Part shown: positions 42,291 through 50,607 of the stretch, one piece after another | How the letters are laid out: the number at the start of each line of letters is the position of its first letter | How positions within the stretch are numbered: the first letter of the stretch is position 1 | From: Streptomyces sp. WM4235 | Lineage (GTDB): Bacteria; Actinomycetota; Actinomycetes; Streptomycetales; Streptomycetaceae | Length of the DNA: 64,000 nt | Direction: 5' to 3' | NCBI RefSeq assembly: GCF_001279725.1 | Contig: NZ_LGDE01000469.1 | Coordinates: forward strand, 1-64,000 | Notes under the pieces: generated by a model | Seen by the model: the letters and a program-made list of their open reading frames with translations, nothing else | Database searches by the model: none | What the model was told of the DNA's origin: nothing | Program-made: the position numbers and the translations under genes

Positions 42291-42423
42291 ACGGTCGAAC
42301 TTAGGTAACCCTTCCTTCTCACGGCAAGAGGGGGTGGGGCATGTCACAGCGGGTCGGCGGCCCCCTCGGAGGGCCTGTCGTCGACGTCCTTTGAACACGG
42401 CTGGGTAACGGCGTGACCGAACC

Positions 42424-42455
42424 CTTGTCAGTGCAATTTCACATTACTATGTTAC
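42424..42455 (+). promoter_or_regulatory. Promoter/operator repeat, copy 2 (peptide transporter operon)
   Basis: Identical over 32 bp to 31382-31413. -35 TTGTCA at 42426-42431 and -10 TATGTT at 42448-42453, spacer 16, with the TTACTATGTTAC element in between. A further TCACA follows at both loci. Lies 39 bases upstream of the binding-protein start. Confidence 0.72.
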
Positions 42456-42494
42456 CGGTCACATCGTAGAGAGTGCCCCTCACTGGAGTGACCC

Positions 42495-44240
42495 ATGACC
42501 AAGCGCACCCAACTCGCCCTCGCCACCGCTCTGGTGGCGGCACTCGCCGTCGGCGCCTCGGGTTGCTCCGACGCCGGCGGCAAGGGCTCCGCCGGCGGCC
42601 CCGCCGCCAACCCCGCCGCGGCCAACGAGGGCAAGACGCTCGGCGGCACCCCGACCAAGGGCGGCACCCTGACCGTCCTGTCCAACCAGGACTTCTCCCA
42701 CCTCGACCCGGCCCGCAACTGGACGATGCCGACCATGGACTTCGGGACCCGCCTGCTCTACCGCACGCTCGTCACCTTCAAGGCCGAACCGGGCAAGGCC
42801 GGCAGCGAGTTGGTGCCCGACCTCGCGACCGATCTCGGCACCCCGTCCGACGGCGGCAGAACCTGGACCTTCACCCTCAAGGAAGGCGTGAAGTACGAGG
42901 ACGGAACGCCCGTCCGCGCCCAGGACGTCAAGTACAACGTCGAGCGCTCCTTCGCCCCCGACCTGACCGGCGGACCCGACTACGCCGCCCAGTACCTGGC
43001 CGGCGGCGAGAGCTACAAGGGCCCGCTCCAAGGGCAACACCTCGACTCGATCAAGACGCCCGACGACCGCACGATCGTCTTCCGACTCAAGCGCCCGGTC
43101 GCCGACTTCTCCGCCACCGCCACCCTGCCGACCTTCGCGCCGGTCCCACAGTCCAAGGAGACGGGCACCCGCTACGACGCCCGCCCCTTCTCCTCCGGCC
43201 CCTACAAGATCGAGTCCTACGACCGGGACAAGAAGCTGGTCCTGGTCCGCAACGAGCACTGGGACGCCCGCACCGACACCGTCCGCAAGGCCTACCCCGA
43301 CCGCTTCGTCGTCGTGATGGGCCTCAAGGGCGGCCAGATCGACGACCGCATCATCGCCGGGGAGGGCGCGGACGCCTCCGCCGTCCAGTACTCCGACATG
43401 CGGCCCGAGAGCGCACCGAAGGTCCTGCCCAAGGCGGACGTCAAGGCCCGACTGCTCGCCGAGTCCCAGGGCTGTACGGAGATGCTCCACCTCAACAACT
43501 CCCGCGCCCCCTTCGACGACCCCCGGGTCCGCGAGGCCATGCAGTACGCGGTCGACAAGGAGGCCGTGGTCACGGCCGGAGGTGGCCCCGCCCTCAACGA
43601 GGTGGCCACCGCCTACCTGCCCCCGGCCCTCTCCGGCGGCCGACAGGCCGACACCCTCAAGATCCCGCCCGCCGGCGACCCGGCCAAGGCCAAGGAACTC
43701 CTCAAGGCCGCGGGCAAGGAGAAGCTGAAGGTGTCCTTCGCCGTCTCCACCGGTGACAAGGGCAAGGCCGAGGCCATCCAACAGGGCCTGGCCCGGGCGG
43801 GCGTCGAGGTCGTCATCGACACGATCGACCCCGGCGCCTACTACGACGTCATCGGCGACCTCTCCACCACCCCCGACATGACCCTCGCGGGCTGGTGTCC
43901 CGACTACCCCTCCGGTTCCACCTGGATCCCCTTCGTCTTCGACGGGCGCACCGTCAAGGAGAAGGGCAACCAGGGCAACTACAGCCAGTTCCGCGACGAG
44001 GCGACGACGAAGCGGATCGACGAGATCAACGCCATGGCCGACGCCGGGCAGGCCGAACGGGCCTGGATCGCGCTCGACGCGGAGATCATGAAGAAGTCCC
44101 CCTCCGTCCCGGTCCTGCTGGAACGCAAGCCCCTGCTCATCGGCACCAACATCGCGGGCGCCTTCGGCCACCCGGTGTGGACCGGCACCGTCGACTACGC
44201 CGCGATCGGTCTCAAGGACCCGTCGAAGAGCCGGGGTTGA
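42495..44240 (+). CDS. Oligopeptide/dipeptide ABC transporter substrate-binding lipoprotein
   Basis: A 581-residue SBP_bac_5 (DppA/OppA-type) protein. Lipoprotein signal LALATALVAALAVGASGC. Family blocks: GGTLTVLSNQDFSHLDPARN, EGVKYEDGTPVRAQDVKYNV, LNNSRAPFDDPRVREAMQYA and APDYPSG-like GWCPDYPSGSTWIP. It would bind peptides released by the secreted collagenase and hand them to the permeases encoded downstream. The promoter shared with the collagenase gene supports this substrate. Confidence 0.92.
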   Translation: MTKRTQLALATALVAALAVGASGCSDAGGKGSAGGPAANPAAANEGKTLGGTPTKGGTLTVLSNQDFSHLDPARNWTMPTMDFGTRLLYRTLVTFKAEPGKAGSELVPDLATDLGTPSDGGRTWTFTLKEGVKYEDGTPVRAQDVKYNVERSFAPDLTGGPDYAAQYLAGGESYKGPLQGQHLDSIKTPDDRTIVFRLKRPVADFSATATLPTFAPVPQSKETGTRYDARPFSSGPYKIESYDRDKKLVLVRNEHWDARTDTVRKAYPDRFVVVMGLKGGQIDDRIIAGEGADASAVQYSDMRPESAPKVLPKADVKARLLAESQGCTEMLHLNNSRAPFDDPRVREAMQYAVDKEAVVTAGGGPALNEVATAYLPPALSGGRQADTLKIPPAGDPAKAKELLKAAGKEKLKVSFAVSTGDKGKAEAIQQGLARAGVEVVIDTIDPGAYYDVIGDLSTTPDMTLAGWCPDYPSGSTWIPFVFDGRTVKEKGNQGNYSQFRDEATTKRIDEINAMADAGQAERAWIALDAEIMKKSPSVPVLLERKPLLIGTNIAGAFGHPVWTGTVDYAAIGLKDPSKSRG

Positions 44241-44272
44241 GGCCCGACGGACACCCGGAAGCCCGTCGAGCC

Positions 44273-45307
44273 ATGACCGACAACCGAGTCGCCGCATCCC
44301 AACGCGCCGACCATCAACGCGCCGACCAGCAGACCGCCGACCACCAGCCCGCCGCATCCCGACCCGCCGCGGCCGAGGCGACTGCCGCCCCGACCAAGGA
44401 CGTTCCCCCGGGCAGCAGCCCCTGGCAGCTCGCCCGCCGTGAACTCCGTCGTCGCCCCACCGTCCGCGTCAGCCTCTGCGTCGTCCTCCTCTTCGTCCTG
44501 ATGGCCGTCGGAGCCCCCTGGCTGGGCTCGCTCGGCGGCTGGTCCCCGAACGAGTTCGACAAGTCCGCCATCGACCCCTACCTCGCGGGCCAACCCCTCG
44601 GCTCCTTCGGGGGGATCGGCTCCGCGCACTGGCTGGGCGTCGAACCCGTCACCGGCCGCGACCTGTTCGCCCGCGTCGTGGCCGGCGCCCAGGTCTCCCT
44701 CCTGATCGCCTTCGCCGCCACCGCCATCGTGGTGGCCGTCGGCACGGCCGCCGGGATCGCCGCCGGCTACTTCGGCGGCCGCGTCGACGCGGTGCTCTCC
44801 CGCCTGATGGACCTCACCATGTCCTTCCCGTCCCTGATCTTCATGATCGCCATGCTCTCGGTGGCCAAGGAAGTCAACCGGATCGTGCTCATGACCGCCG
44901 TCATCGGCCTCTTCGGCTGGCCCGGCGTCGCCCGCGTGGTCCGGGGCCAGACCCTCTCCCTCAAGCACCGCGAGTACGTGGACGCCGCCCGCGTCGCCGG
45001 CGCCGGCTCCTGGCGCATCCTGACCCGCGACGTCCTCCCGGGCGTCGCCGGGCCGGTGATCGCCTACACCACCCTGCTGATCCCCGGAATGATCAGCACC
45101 GAGGCCGCCCTCAGCTACCTCGGTGTCGGGGTCCGCCCGCCCACCCCGTCCTGGGGCCAGATGATCGCCGAGTCCGTGGCCTACTACGAGACCGACCCCG
45201 TGTACTTCGTCATCCCGAGCGTCTTCCTCTTCCTCGCGGTCCTCGCCTTCACCCTGCTCGGCGACGCGCTGCGCGACATCCTCGACCCGAGGGGCGGGCG
45301 GACGTGA
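44273..45307 (+). CDS. Peptide ABC transporter permease (DppC/OppC-type)
   Basis: A 344-residue inner-membrane permease. The first 50 residues are Gln/Ala/Asp-rich with short repeats (QRADHQRADQQTADHQ) and probably disordered. The OppC-N segment and six membrane helices follow, with the EAA loop HREYVDAARVAGAGSWRILT. Start ATG 44273 lies 32 bases after the binding-protein stop; the stop overlaps the next start. In most Dpp operons the B-type permease comes first, so the order here (C then B) is reversed. Confidence 0.9.
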   Translation: MTDNRVAASQRADHQRADQQTADHQPAASRPAAAEATAAPTKDVPPGSSPWQLARRELRRRPTVRVSLCVVLLFVLMAVGAPWLGSLGGWSPNEFDKSAIDPYLAGQPLGSFGGIGSAHWLGVEPVTGRDLFARVVAGAQVSLLIAFAATAIVVAVGTAAGIAAGYFGGRVDAVLSRLMDLTMSFPSLIFMIAMLSVAKEVNRIVLMTAVIGLFGWPGVARVVRGQTLSLKHREYVDAARVAGAGSWRILTRDVLPGVAGPVIAYTTLLIPGMISTEAALSYLGVGVRPPTPSWGQMIAESVAYYETDPVYFVIPSVFLFLAVLAFTLLGDALRDILDPRGGRT

Positions 45308-46290
45308 TCCTCTACCTGGCCCGCCGGCTGCTCGCCCTCGCGGGCGTGCTCCTCGCCATCGCCGCCGTCACCTTCGTCATCTTCCAGGTCCTGCCCTCCG
45401 ACCCGGCCGCCGCGGCCTGCGGCAAGACCTGCGGTCCCGAACGACTCGCCGACGTCCGCGAGTACCTCGGTCTCGACCAGCCCCTCTGGAGCCGGTTCGT
45501 CCACTTCCTCACCGGCATCTTCACCGGCCGCACCCTCGGCACCGGCCAGTACGCCGTCCAGTGCGACTTCCCCTGCCTGGGCTACTCCTACGAGAACTCC
45601 CTGCCCGTCTGGGACCTGCTGATGGACCGGCTCCCCGTCTCCGCCTCCCTCGCCGTCGGCGCGGCCGTCCTGTGGCTGGTCCTCGGTCTCGGCGCCGGGG
45701 TCACCGCCGCCCTGCGCAAGGACACCGCCACCGACAGGACGCTCATGGTCGGCGCCGTCGCCGCCGCCTCACTGCCCGTCTACTTCACCTCGGTGATGCT
45801 GATCTTCGGGGTCATCCGCGTCGCGGGACTGCTGCCCTACCCGACCTACCGGGCCCTCGCCGACGACCCGCTCGGCTGGGCCTCCAACCTGCTCCTGCCC
45901 TGGACCGCGCTCGCCCTGCTCTACGCCGCCATGTACGCCCGCCAGAGCCGGGGTTCGATGATCGAGGCGATGGCCGAGCCGTACATCCGCACCGCCCGCG
46001 CCAAGGGGATGCCCGAACGCATCGTCGTGGTCAAACACGGGCTGCGCTCCGGCATGACACCCATCCTCACCATCTTCGGCATGGACCTCGGCGGGCTCCT
46101 CGCCGGCGCCGTCATCACCGAGTCCATCTTCGGACTCCCCGGTGTCGGGCGGCTGTTCTACGGGGCGCTCGTCAGCTCCGACCAACCCGTGGTCCTCGGA
46201 GTCACCCTGCTTGCCGCCTTCTTCATCGTCCTCGCCAATCTCGCCGTGGACCTCCTGTACGCCGTCGTCGACCCGAGGGTGAGGTACTGA
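45304..46290 (+). CDS. Peptide ABC transporter permease (DppB/OppB-type)
   Basis: A 328-residue permease with six membrane segments, the N-terminal MILYLARRLLALAGVLLAIA helix typical of DppB, and the EAA loop EPYIRTARAKGMPERIVVVK. An extracytoplasmic loop contains four cysteines (AACGKTCGPER and QCDFPCLGYS), seen in actinobacterial members. GTGA overlap with the preceding gene and TGATG overlap with the ATPase gene indicate one polycistronic unit. Confidence 0.9.
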   Translation: MILYLARRLLALAGVLLAIAAVTFVIFQVLPSDPAAAACGKTCGPERLADVREYLGLDQPLWSRFVHFLTGIFTGRTLGTGQYAVQCDFPCLGYSYENSLPVWDLLMDRLPVSASLAVGAAVLWLVLGLGAGVTAALRKDTATDRTLMVGAVAAASLPVYFTSVMLIFGVIRVAGLLPYPTYRALADDPLGWASNLLLPWTALALLYAAMYARQSRGSMIEAMAEPYIRTARAKGMPERIVVVKHGLRSGMTPILTIFGMDLGGLLAGAVITESIFGLPGVGRLFYGALVSSDQPVVLGVTLLAAFFIVLANLAVDLLYAVVDPRVRY

Positions 46291-47291
46291 TGGACGCCCC
46301 CGCACCACCGCCACCCCTGCTCGAAGTCCGCGACCTGCGCGTCACGTTCACCACCCCGCGCGGGGTCGTACGGGCCGTCGACTCGCTCGGCTTCACCGTC
46401 GAGGCCGGCCGCACGCTCGGAATCGTCGGGGAATCGGGCTCGGGCAAGTCCGTCACCTCGCTCGCCGTCATGGGTCTGCACCGCGGCGCCGAGGTCGGCG
46501 GTTCCGTCGCCCTCGACGGGGAGGAGCTCACCGGGATGTCCGAGAAACGGCTGTCCCGGATCCGCGGCCGTCGGATGGCCATGATCTTCCAGGATCCGCT
46601 GAGCAGCCTGCACCCCTACTACACCGTCGGTGAGCAGATCGCCGAGCACGTCCGCGTGCACCTGCGGTCCGGGCGGGCCGCGGCCCGCAAGCGGGCGGTC
46701 GACATGCTCGGCGAGGTCGGCATCCCCGAACCGGCCCGGCGGGCGGGGGAGTACCCGCACCAGTTCTCCGGAGGCATGCGTCAGCGTGCCATGATCGCGA
46801 TGGCCCTGGCCTGCGAACCGGACCTGCTGATCGCCGACGAGCCGACGACCGCGCTCGACGTCACGGTGCAGGCCCAGATCCTGGAGCTGATCGCCCGGCT
46901 CCAACAGGACCGGGGCCTCGGCGTCGTGATGATCACCCACGACCTGGGGGTGGTGGCCCGCGTCGCCCACGAGGTGCTCGTCATGTACGGCGGCCGGGTC
47001 GCCGAACGAGCGGACGTGGACGCGCTGTTCGCGGACCCCGCCCACCCCTACACCCGCGGGCTGCTGGACTCGCTGCCCCGGCTCGACGACCCGGACGACG
47101 CCCCGCTGCGGGCCATCGCCGGCTCCCCGCCCTCGCCGGCGCACCCTACGCCGGGCTGTGCCTTCGCGCCGCGCTGCCCGATGGCCACCGCGCTGTGCAC
47201 GGACGTACGACCGGAACTCGTGCCCCACGCCGGCGGGCGGACGGTGGCCTGCCACCACGCCGGGACCCGGTACGCGAAGGAGGTGGCCTGA
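46290..47291 (+). CDS. Peptide ABC transporter ATP-binding protein (DppD/OppD-type)
   Basis: A 333-residue ATPase. Walker [10 protein letters not shown]-loop [17 protein letters not shown], signature [15 protein letters not shown], Walker [13 protein letters not shown], switch His in MITHDLGVV. The C-terminal oligopeptide-transporter motif with cysteines ([19 protein letters not shown]) may bind a metal or Fe-S centre. Starts in the TGATG overlap with the upstream permease gene. Confidence 0.93.
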   Translation: MDAPAPPPPLLEVRDLRVTFTTPRGVVRAVDSLGFTVEAGRTLGIVGESGSGKSVTSLAVMGLHRGAEVGGSVALDGEELTGMSEKRLSRIRGRRMAMIFQDPLSSLHPYYTVGEQIAEHVRVHLRSGRAAARKRAVDMLGEVGIPEPARRAGEYPHQFSGGMRQRAMIAMALACEPDLLIADEPTTALDVTVQAQILELIARLQQDRGLGVVMITHDLGVVARVAHEVLVMYGGRVAERADVDALFADPAHPYTRGLLDSLPRLDDPDDAPLRAIAGSPPSPAHPTPGCAFAPRCPMATALCTDVRPELVPHAGGRTVACHHAGTRYAKEVA

Positions 47292-48301
47292 TGGCCACGC
47301 CCACCACCGAGCCCACCTCGGCGGACACCGCCGCGGACACCCTGTTGTCCGTACGCGACCTGACCATGACCTTCCCCGGCAGGCGGTCGGTGACCGGGCG
47401 TCGGGGGGCGCCCGTGCGCGCCGTCGACGGGGTCTCCTTCGACCTGGCGGCGGGCGAGACCCTCGGGTTGGTCGGGGAGTCGGGCTGCGGGAAGTCCACC
47501 ACGGGCCGGATGCTCGTACGGCTGCTGGAGCCCACCTCCGGCAGTGTCACCTTCGACGGCCGGGACATCAGCCGGCTCTCCCAGGGCGCCCTTCGGCCCC
47601 TGCGGCGCGACCTCCAGATGGTGTTCCAGGATCCGCACTCCTCCCTCAACCCCCGCCAGACGGTGGCCCGGATCATCTCCGACCCGCTGCTCGTGCAGGG
47701 CTGGTCGGCGGCCGACGCCCGGCGCAGGGCGGTCGAGCTGATGGAACTGGTCGGCCTCGTCCCCGAACACGTCGACCGCTACCCGCACGAGTTCTCCGGC
47801 GGTCAGGCCCAACGCGTCGGTATCGCGCGCTCGTTGGCCACCGGACCCCGGTTGGTCATCGCGGACGAGCCCGTGTCCGCCCTGGACGTCTCCGTACAGG
47901 CCCAGATCGTCAACCTGTTGGAGCGGCTGCGCACGGAACTGGGCCTGGCGTACGTGTTCATCGCCCACGACCTCTCCGTCGTCAAGCGGATCAGCGACCG
48001 GGTCGCCGTCATGTACCTGGGCCGGATCGTGGAGATCGGCGACAAACGCGCCCTGTACGAGAACCCCCAACACCCCTACACCCGGGCCCTGCTGTCCGCG
48101 GTGCCGCTGCCGGACCCGGCCGCCGAGCGGCGGCGCGAGCGGATCGTGCTGCTCGGCGACCCCCCGAGCCCGACCGCCCCGCCACCCGGCTGCGCCTTCC
48201 ACCCGAGGTGCCCGAAGGCGCGGGAGATCTGCCGCGCGGAGCGGCCCGTGCTCCGGTCCGTCGCCTCGCGAGAGGTGGCCTGTCACTTCCCGGGTGACTG
48301 A
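47291..48301 (+). CDS. Peptide ABC transporter ATP-binding protein (DppF/OppF-type)
   Basis: A 336-residue ATPase. Walker A GESGCGKST, Q-loop MVFQDPHSSLNPRQTV, signature FSGGQAQRVGIARSL, Walker B LVIADEPVSALD, switch His in FIAHDLSVVKRI; C-terminal CAFHPRCPKAREIC motif. The last gene of the peptide transporter operon; a strong 18-bp hairpin follows 24 bases downstream. Confidence 0.93.
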   Translation: MATPTTEPTSADTAADTLLSVRDLTMTFPGRRSVTGRRGAPVRAVDGVSFDLAAGETLGLVGESGCGKSTTGRMLVRLLEPTSGSVTFDGRDISRLSQGALRPLRRDLQMVFQDPHSSLNPRQTVARIISDPLLVQGWSAADARRRAVELMELVGLVPEHVDRYPHEFSGGQAQRVGIARSLATGPRLVIADEPVSALDVSVQAQIVNLLERLRTELGLAYVFIAHDLSVVKRISDRVAVMYLGRIVEIGDKRALYENPQHPYTRALLSAVPLPDPAAERRRERIVLLGDPPSPTAPPPGCAFHPRCPKAREICRAERPVLRSVASREVACHFPGD

Positions 48302-48325
48302 CGGGGATCCCAGGGAAGGGAGAAC

Positions 48326-48366
48326 GAGGGGCCCCGGAGCCGACACGATCGGCTCCGGGGCCCCTC
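48326..48366. terminator. Strong bidirectional terminator
   Basis: Perfect 18-bp arms (48326-48343 and 48349-48366) with a five-base loop CACGA, between the peptide transporter operon and the convergent peptidase gene. Confidence 0.85.
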
Positions 48367-48400
48367 GCCCGTCACGGTCCCGCAGCCGGCGGCCCGGTCG

Positions 48401-50524
48401 TCAGGGCCGCAACTCGGCTCGGAGGAAGGTCAGTTCCTGCGCCATCACCTTCTCCCTGACGCCTCCGGGGGTCATGTGGGTGACTCCCGGCAGCGCGAGC
48501 AGCCGGTGCGGGCGCCCCGCGTCCGTCAGGGCCCGGGACAGGCGCAGCGTGTGGGACGGGTGGACGTTGTCGTCGGCCAGGCCGGTGATCAGCAGCAGCG
48601 GACGCCTCAGCCCGGGGGCGTCCGCGATCAGCGCATCGCGCTCGTACGCCTGCGGGTGGTCCCGGGGGAGCCCCAGGTAGCGCTCGGTGTACGCCGTGTC
48701 GTAGTGCCGGAAGTCGGTGGGGGCGGCCCCGGCGGCGGCCGCGTGAAAGACGTCCGGGCGGCGCAGCACCGCGAGGGCGGAGAGGTAGCCGCCGAAGGAC
48801 CAGCCGCGGATCCCGACCCGGGTCGGGTCGAGGTCGCGGTGGCGTGCGCCGAGGGCCCGCAGGGCCGCGACCTGGTCGTCGAGGACGACCCGGGAGAACC
48901 CGCCCTGTACGGCGTGGGTGTGGGTGGGCGAGACGTACGCGGTGCCCCTGTTGTCGATGGTGACCACCGCGAAGCCCTGGTCGGCCCACCACTGCCGGTG
49001 CTGCCAGCGCCGGGGCTCCGCGCTCACGTCCTGCATGCCGGGGCCGCCGTAGCCGTCCACGAGCACGGGCAGCCGGGTGCCGGGCACGTGGCCGCGCGGC
49101 AGGACCAGCGCGGTGGGGATGCCGTGCTCGGTGACCCGTTCCAACAGCGGGACCACCCGGTGGGGCAGTGGCGCGGACAGGTCGCCCGGGGTGAACTCCC
49201 GCCCGTCCGCGGTGCGCAGGGTCCGGCGGATCCCGTCGGCGTCGGCGGAGGTGAGCAGCAGGGCGCCGGCGGACGCCTGGACGCAGTGCACCCCGGGCCC
49301 GTCCGCGACCGCGCTCACCTCGCCCGTCGCGGGATCGAGCAGCAGCACCCGCTGTTCGGCGGGGTCCTGCCCGCCGGCCTCGATCAGCAGCCGGTCCCGG
49401 TGGACTCCGGCCACCCGGCGGACCTGGAGGTCGTCGCCGGTGAGGAGCCTTCCGTCGAGGGCGAGCGCGCGGGCGCGCCCGCCGGGGGTGTCGGCGGCGG
49501 TCAGCATCCGCCCGTCGGGCAGCCGGTCGGGCGTGCCGGGCAGCATGGGGTCCACCCACAGCGGGTGAGTGGTGCGGGACAGCTCGCGGGTACGGCCGGT
49601 CACCGGGTCCGCGCCGAGCAGCAGGACCTCGCGCTGGGGCCGGTCCTGGACGGTCAGCAGGATCTCCTCGGGCGACTCCCAGCCGGCGTCCGAGACGTAC
49701 GGGTACGCGGCGGCGTCCCAGTCGAGCCGGACGCGCCCGCCGTCCGGCCGGAGCACCCACAGCCCGACGTCCGCGTTGGGGCCGCCGGCCTCGGGGTACG
49801 CGAAGTCCTCGGGCGGCAGTTCCGGGTGCTCCGGGTCGGTGAACCAGCGCCTCGGGAGCGCGGACTCGTCGACCCGGGCGGCGAGCAGGGTGACCCCGTC
49901 GGGTGACCACCAGTGCCCCCGGGACCGGCCGAGCTCCTCGGCGGCGGCGAACTCGGCCACCCCCCAGCGGGCGCCGTCGTCGGGGCTGACCCGGCCGCCG
50001 GGGGTGACGTACAGGGCGTCCTCGGTGACGTACGCGATCCGGGAGGCGTCCGTGTTCGGGCGCGGATCCCAGGCGGGTCCGGCGACGGGGAGTTCCCGCG
50101 GGCCGCCGGGCTCTGCGGCGTTCCCGTACGCGACCTCGTACAGCCGCCCGTACAGGGCGAAGACCGCGCGCAGGCCGTCCCCGGAGAGCTCGTACGAGCC
50201 GATGCCCGCGGCGACGAGCCGGGTGCGTTCGCGGAGCCGACGCTCGGCGAGGGGGAGTTCGCCCGATCCCGCGGAACCCTCGGGGGACAGGGCGCGCGGG
50301 TCGGCCAGGAGGGTCTCGGCGCCGGTGGCGCTGTCGAGGACCCACAGGCCGTCGAGGGGGTCGGTGGGTCCCGTCGAGCGGAGGAACCACAGGAGCCGGC
50401 CTTCGTCCCCGAAGGAGAACGCGCGCGGGGCGCCGTGGGTGTACCGGGCGGTGGCCGCGGAGTGCGCGAGGAAGGGATCGAGTGCCGCGAGGAGGGGATC
50501 GAGTGGGAGGAAAGGATCATCCAT
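48401..50524 (-). CDS. S9 family peptidase, dipeptidyl peptidase IV-like
   Basis: A 707-residue serine peptidase with an N-terminal beta-propeller and C-terminal alpha/beta hydrolase. Catalytic Ser in RGWSFGGYLSAL, Asp in ADDNVH, His in GVTHMTPGG. The double-Glu motif of DPP-IV is present at residues 196-197 (EFAAAEELGRSRGHWWSPDG), so it should remove Xaa-Pro dipeptides. No signal peptide, hence cytosolic processing of imported collagen peptides. The ATG at 50524 directly follows CGGAG with no spacer, and an operator-like palindrome begins eight bases upstream. Confidence 0.9.
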   Translation of the reverse strand: MDDPFLPLDPLLAALDPFLAHSAATARYTHGAPRAFSFGDEGRLLWFLRSTGPTDPLDGLWVLDSATGAETLLADPRALSPEGSAGSGELPLAERRLRERTRLVAAGIGSYELSGDGLRAVFALYGRLYEVAYGNAAEPGGPRELPVAGPAWDPRPNTDASRIAYVTEDALYVTPGGRVSPDDGARWGVAEFAAAEELGRSRGHWWSPDGVTLLAARVDESALPRRWFTDPEHPELPPEDFAYPEAGGPNADVGLWVLRPDGGRVRLDWDAAAYPYVSDAGWESPEEILLTVQDRPQREVLLLGADPVTGRTRELSRTTHPLWVDPMLPGTPDRLPDGRMLTAADTPGGRARALALDGRLLTGDDLQVRRVAGVHRDRLLIEAGGQDPAEQRVLLLDPATGEVSAVADGPGVHCVQASAGALLLTSADADGIRRTLRTADGREFTPGDLSAPLPHRVVPLLERVTEHGIPTALVLPRGHVPGTRLPVLVDGYGGPGMQDVSAEPRRWQHRQWWADQGFAVVTIDNRGTAYVSPTHTHAVQGGFSRVVLDDQVAALRALGARHRDLDPTRVGIRGWSFGGYLSALAVLRRPDVFHAAAAGAAPTDFRHYDTAYTERYLGLPRDHPQAYERDALIADAPGLRRPLLLITGLADDNVHPSHTLRLSRALTDAGRPHRLLALPGVTHMTPGGVREKVMAQELTFLRAELRP

Positions 50525-50531
50525 CTCCGTA

Positions 50532-50554
50532 GTGTGACATGTGAAATATCACAC
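50532..50554. promoter_or_regulatory. Palindromic operator between the DPP-IV-like and MFS genes
   Basis: Outer arms GTGTGACAT (50532-50540) and ATATCACAC (50546-50554) are inverted repeats with one mismatch. The minus-strand reading includes TTTCACATGTCACAC, sharing ATGTCAC with the elements at 34024, 37021 and 40963. The AT-rich site is positioned to control both divergent genes. Confidence 0.65.
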
Positions 50555-50607
50555 CCGCTAGGCCGTTCGAGTGGTAGCCCCGGGCACCCGGGCTTAGCGT
50601 CGAAAAG

